The position numbers and the translations under genes are program-made. Positions 35,263-64,000 of a DNA stretch of 64,000 bases are shown one piece after another (position 1 is the first letter of the stretch; every line of letters begins with the position of its first letter). This stretch comes from Polyodon spathula (Eukaryota; Chordata; Actinopteri; Acipenseriformes; Polyodontidae): positions 14,739,794 to 14,803,793 of the forward strand of contig NC_054536.1 of NCBI RefSeq assembly GCF_017654505.1, written 5' to 3'. The notes below the pieces were generated by a model. The model had not been told where the DNA came from. It searched no databases and saw only the letters and a list, made by a program, of their open reading frames with translations.

Positions 35263-35690
35263 CACAATGATCATGTTTACCATTACTGTTGGTGATATAT
35301 ATCATCACAATGATTAAATACTATACAACATTAAACCTTTTCAAGCAGATGTGTACCCTTTTTTAGGCAATATTGGACACAAACCCAAGGTACCAACAGG
35401 ACCTGAAACAGATTGGTACTTATTTTATATGATCTAAATAGCTGCAAATGTACAGTACATACCAAAGACCCTTTCCAAACCAGGAAAGCACAGCTTTTTA
35501 TAACTTTACAGTCAAACTATAGCAGCCTAAATGTGATATGCTTATGCACTGATGGGATCTAGATCACAAACTATAATAGCATTGTCTAATTAGAGATAAT
35601 CTACAATTGAGTACTTGGCTGCTAATCAGATGGTTAACATTTCAAAATTGTAGCCAAATGTAGGACAGATGGCTGTATTTCAATGCAATG

Positions 35691-35696
35691 TTTATT
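35691..35696 (-). promoter_or_regulatory. Candidate drosha polyadenylation signal AATAAA
   Basis: The gene strand reads CTAATAAACATT about 395 bases after the drosha stop, a reasonable 3' UTR length. Other AATAAA-like hexamers lie within a few hundred bases, so the exact site is uncertain. Confidence 0.3.
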
Positions 35697-36090
35697 AGCT
35701 GAACTGCTATCTCAAGTAAACTGGAGATTTTATTTTTATTTTTTTTAAAAGGCACAAAATATAAAACAAACATGTACAGTATCGTATTACAAACGTGGAT
35801 ACTTAGAAATAAAAAAGTACCTATCTTTTTAAAATAGTAATTAGTTACACAACTAAGAATATGTTTTAGACAAATTAAAAACAAAACAATACAAAATATA
35901 TAATACAATGACAAAAAAACAACATGATTTTAAACCTTTATAAAACACACCTAATGCTACTTTGTTGCCAGGAAGCGTTCCTCTACATTTTGCCATTTGT
36001 TATTAGAAGAATGTCAGCTCCCCCTGGGGACAAGGTGGCAGAAAACAGCAGAAATACAGAACCCTTCTGCTCCCCCTTCACATCACTGCT

Positions 36091-63393
<27,303 letters not shown>

Positions 63394-64000
63394 CTGCAAA
63401 AAATAAAATCAAAACTACAAATAAAACAAATGTTTGTCACAATGAGGATTAAGTTCTACATTCATTCAAAAAATACATTTACTGTTCAGTATGATACCTT
63501 TTAAAAATGACACTTTGATAAAGTGGTAAAGTTTTTGATCATTGGACCTATCTAATGAGAAATCACATAAAAACTACTTCATATAAGGTATGTATTTCAA
63601 AGTGCCTATTATAATTCAATGGATTTACAGTTAATGATATTCGATTCATGCAGCAAGCTTGTCAAGAATTAAAAATAGATAAGGTCTTTTTTTTGTTCTT
63701 TTACTCATTTCATTTTAATGAAAGCAGTAAAAAAGACAATCTTTTCATTCTTCTTGCAGAGAAATGTATTATTCTATTTGGGATAATACTTTGATAATTT
63801 ATTTTTCTATTTCTTATCCATTTTTAAAGGACAGGAAATGTGAAAGCGATGAATTGCATTACCACAGACTGAGGCACGGAGAGAAAGGTTACCCAACAGT
63901 CTTGGAGGAGCTCATACCATGTATTTAATGAGCCAGGAAAAAGGAATTGTGATAAACCCATATCCCACTAAACCCCATTGTATTCAAATAATAGAGGTGG

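Overview
This is vertebrate genomic DNA carrying two convergent, intron-rich protein genes in a repeat-dense setting. The cadherin gene on the plus strand (coding exons 8498-29253) is a classical type II cadherin of the CDH6/9/10 group. The minus-strand gene (coding exons 63393 down to 36091, 5' part beyond the window) is drosha, the nuclear RNase III of microRNA processing. From memory, human CDH6 and DROSHA are convergent neighbours on chromosome 5p13, so I call the cadherin cdh6. The repeat content (CR1-like and L2-like LINEs, four Tc1 relatives, a DIRS-order element, hAT, piggyBac and Tigger-like MITEs, long TA and GT microsatellites) and the compact introns point to a ray-finned fish. The LINE 3' end with TTCTTATG octamers reminds me of sturgeon or paddlefish, but that is an inference.

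Layout. 1-8390: sequence upstream of the first coding exon of cdh6 (probably intron 1) with one minus-strand CR1-like LINE. 8391-29253: eleven coding exons of cdh6, sizes 219, 295, 120, 168, 188, 254, 137, 122, 118, 252 and 500 nt, giving one open frame of 790 codons. 29254-36090: cdh6 3' UTR/intergenic space with a hAT MITE and a Tc1 fragment. 36091-64000: the last twelve exons of drosha, covering most of RNase IIIa, all of RNase IIIb, and the dsRNA-binding domain. Its last intron holds a deleted DIRS-order retrotransposon that is itself split by a CR1-like LINE. Other drosha introns hold Tc1, piggyBac and L2-like elements.

The two genes do not act together: cdh6 is a calcium-dependent adhesion receptor at the plasma membrane, drosha a nuclear endonuclease. 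The main surprise is that both carry a local defect in otherwise conserved coding sequence. The RNase IIIb exon of drosha has two separate +1 insertions and a premature stop. The last exon of cdh6 replaces the inner half of the transmembrane helix with polar residues, next to a palindromic insertion and a microsatellite. These could be assembly errors, or early decay of one copy of a duplicated chromosome segment. I found no operon, CRISPR, phage or other previously undescribed gene system.
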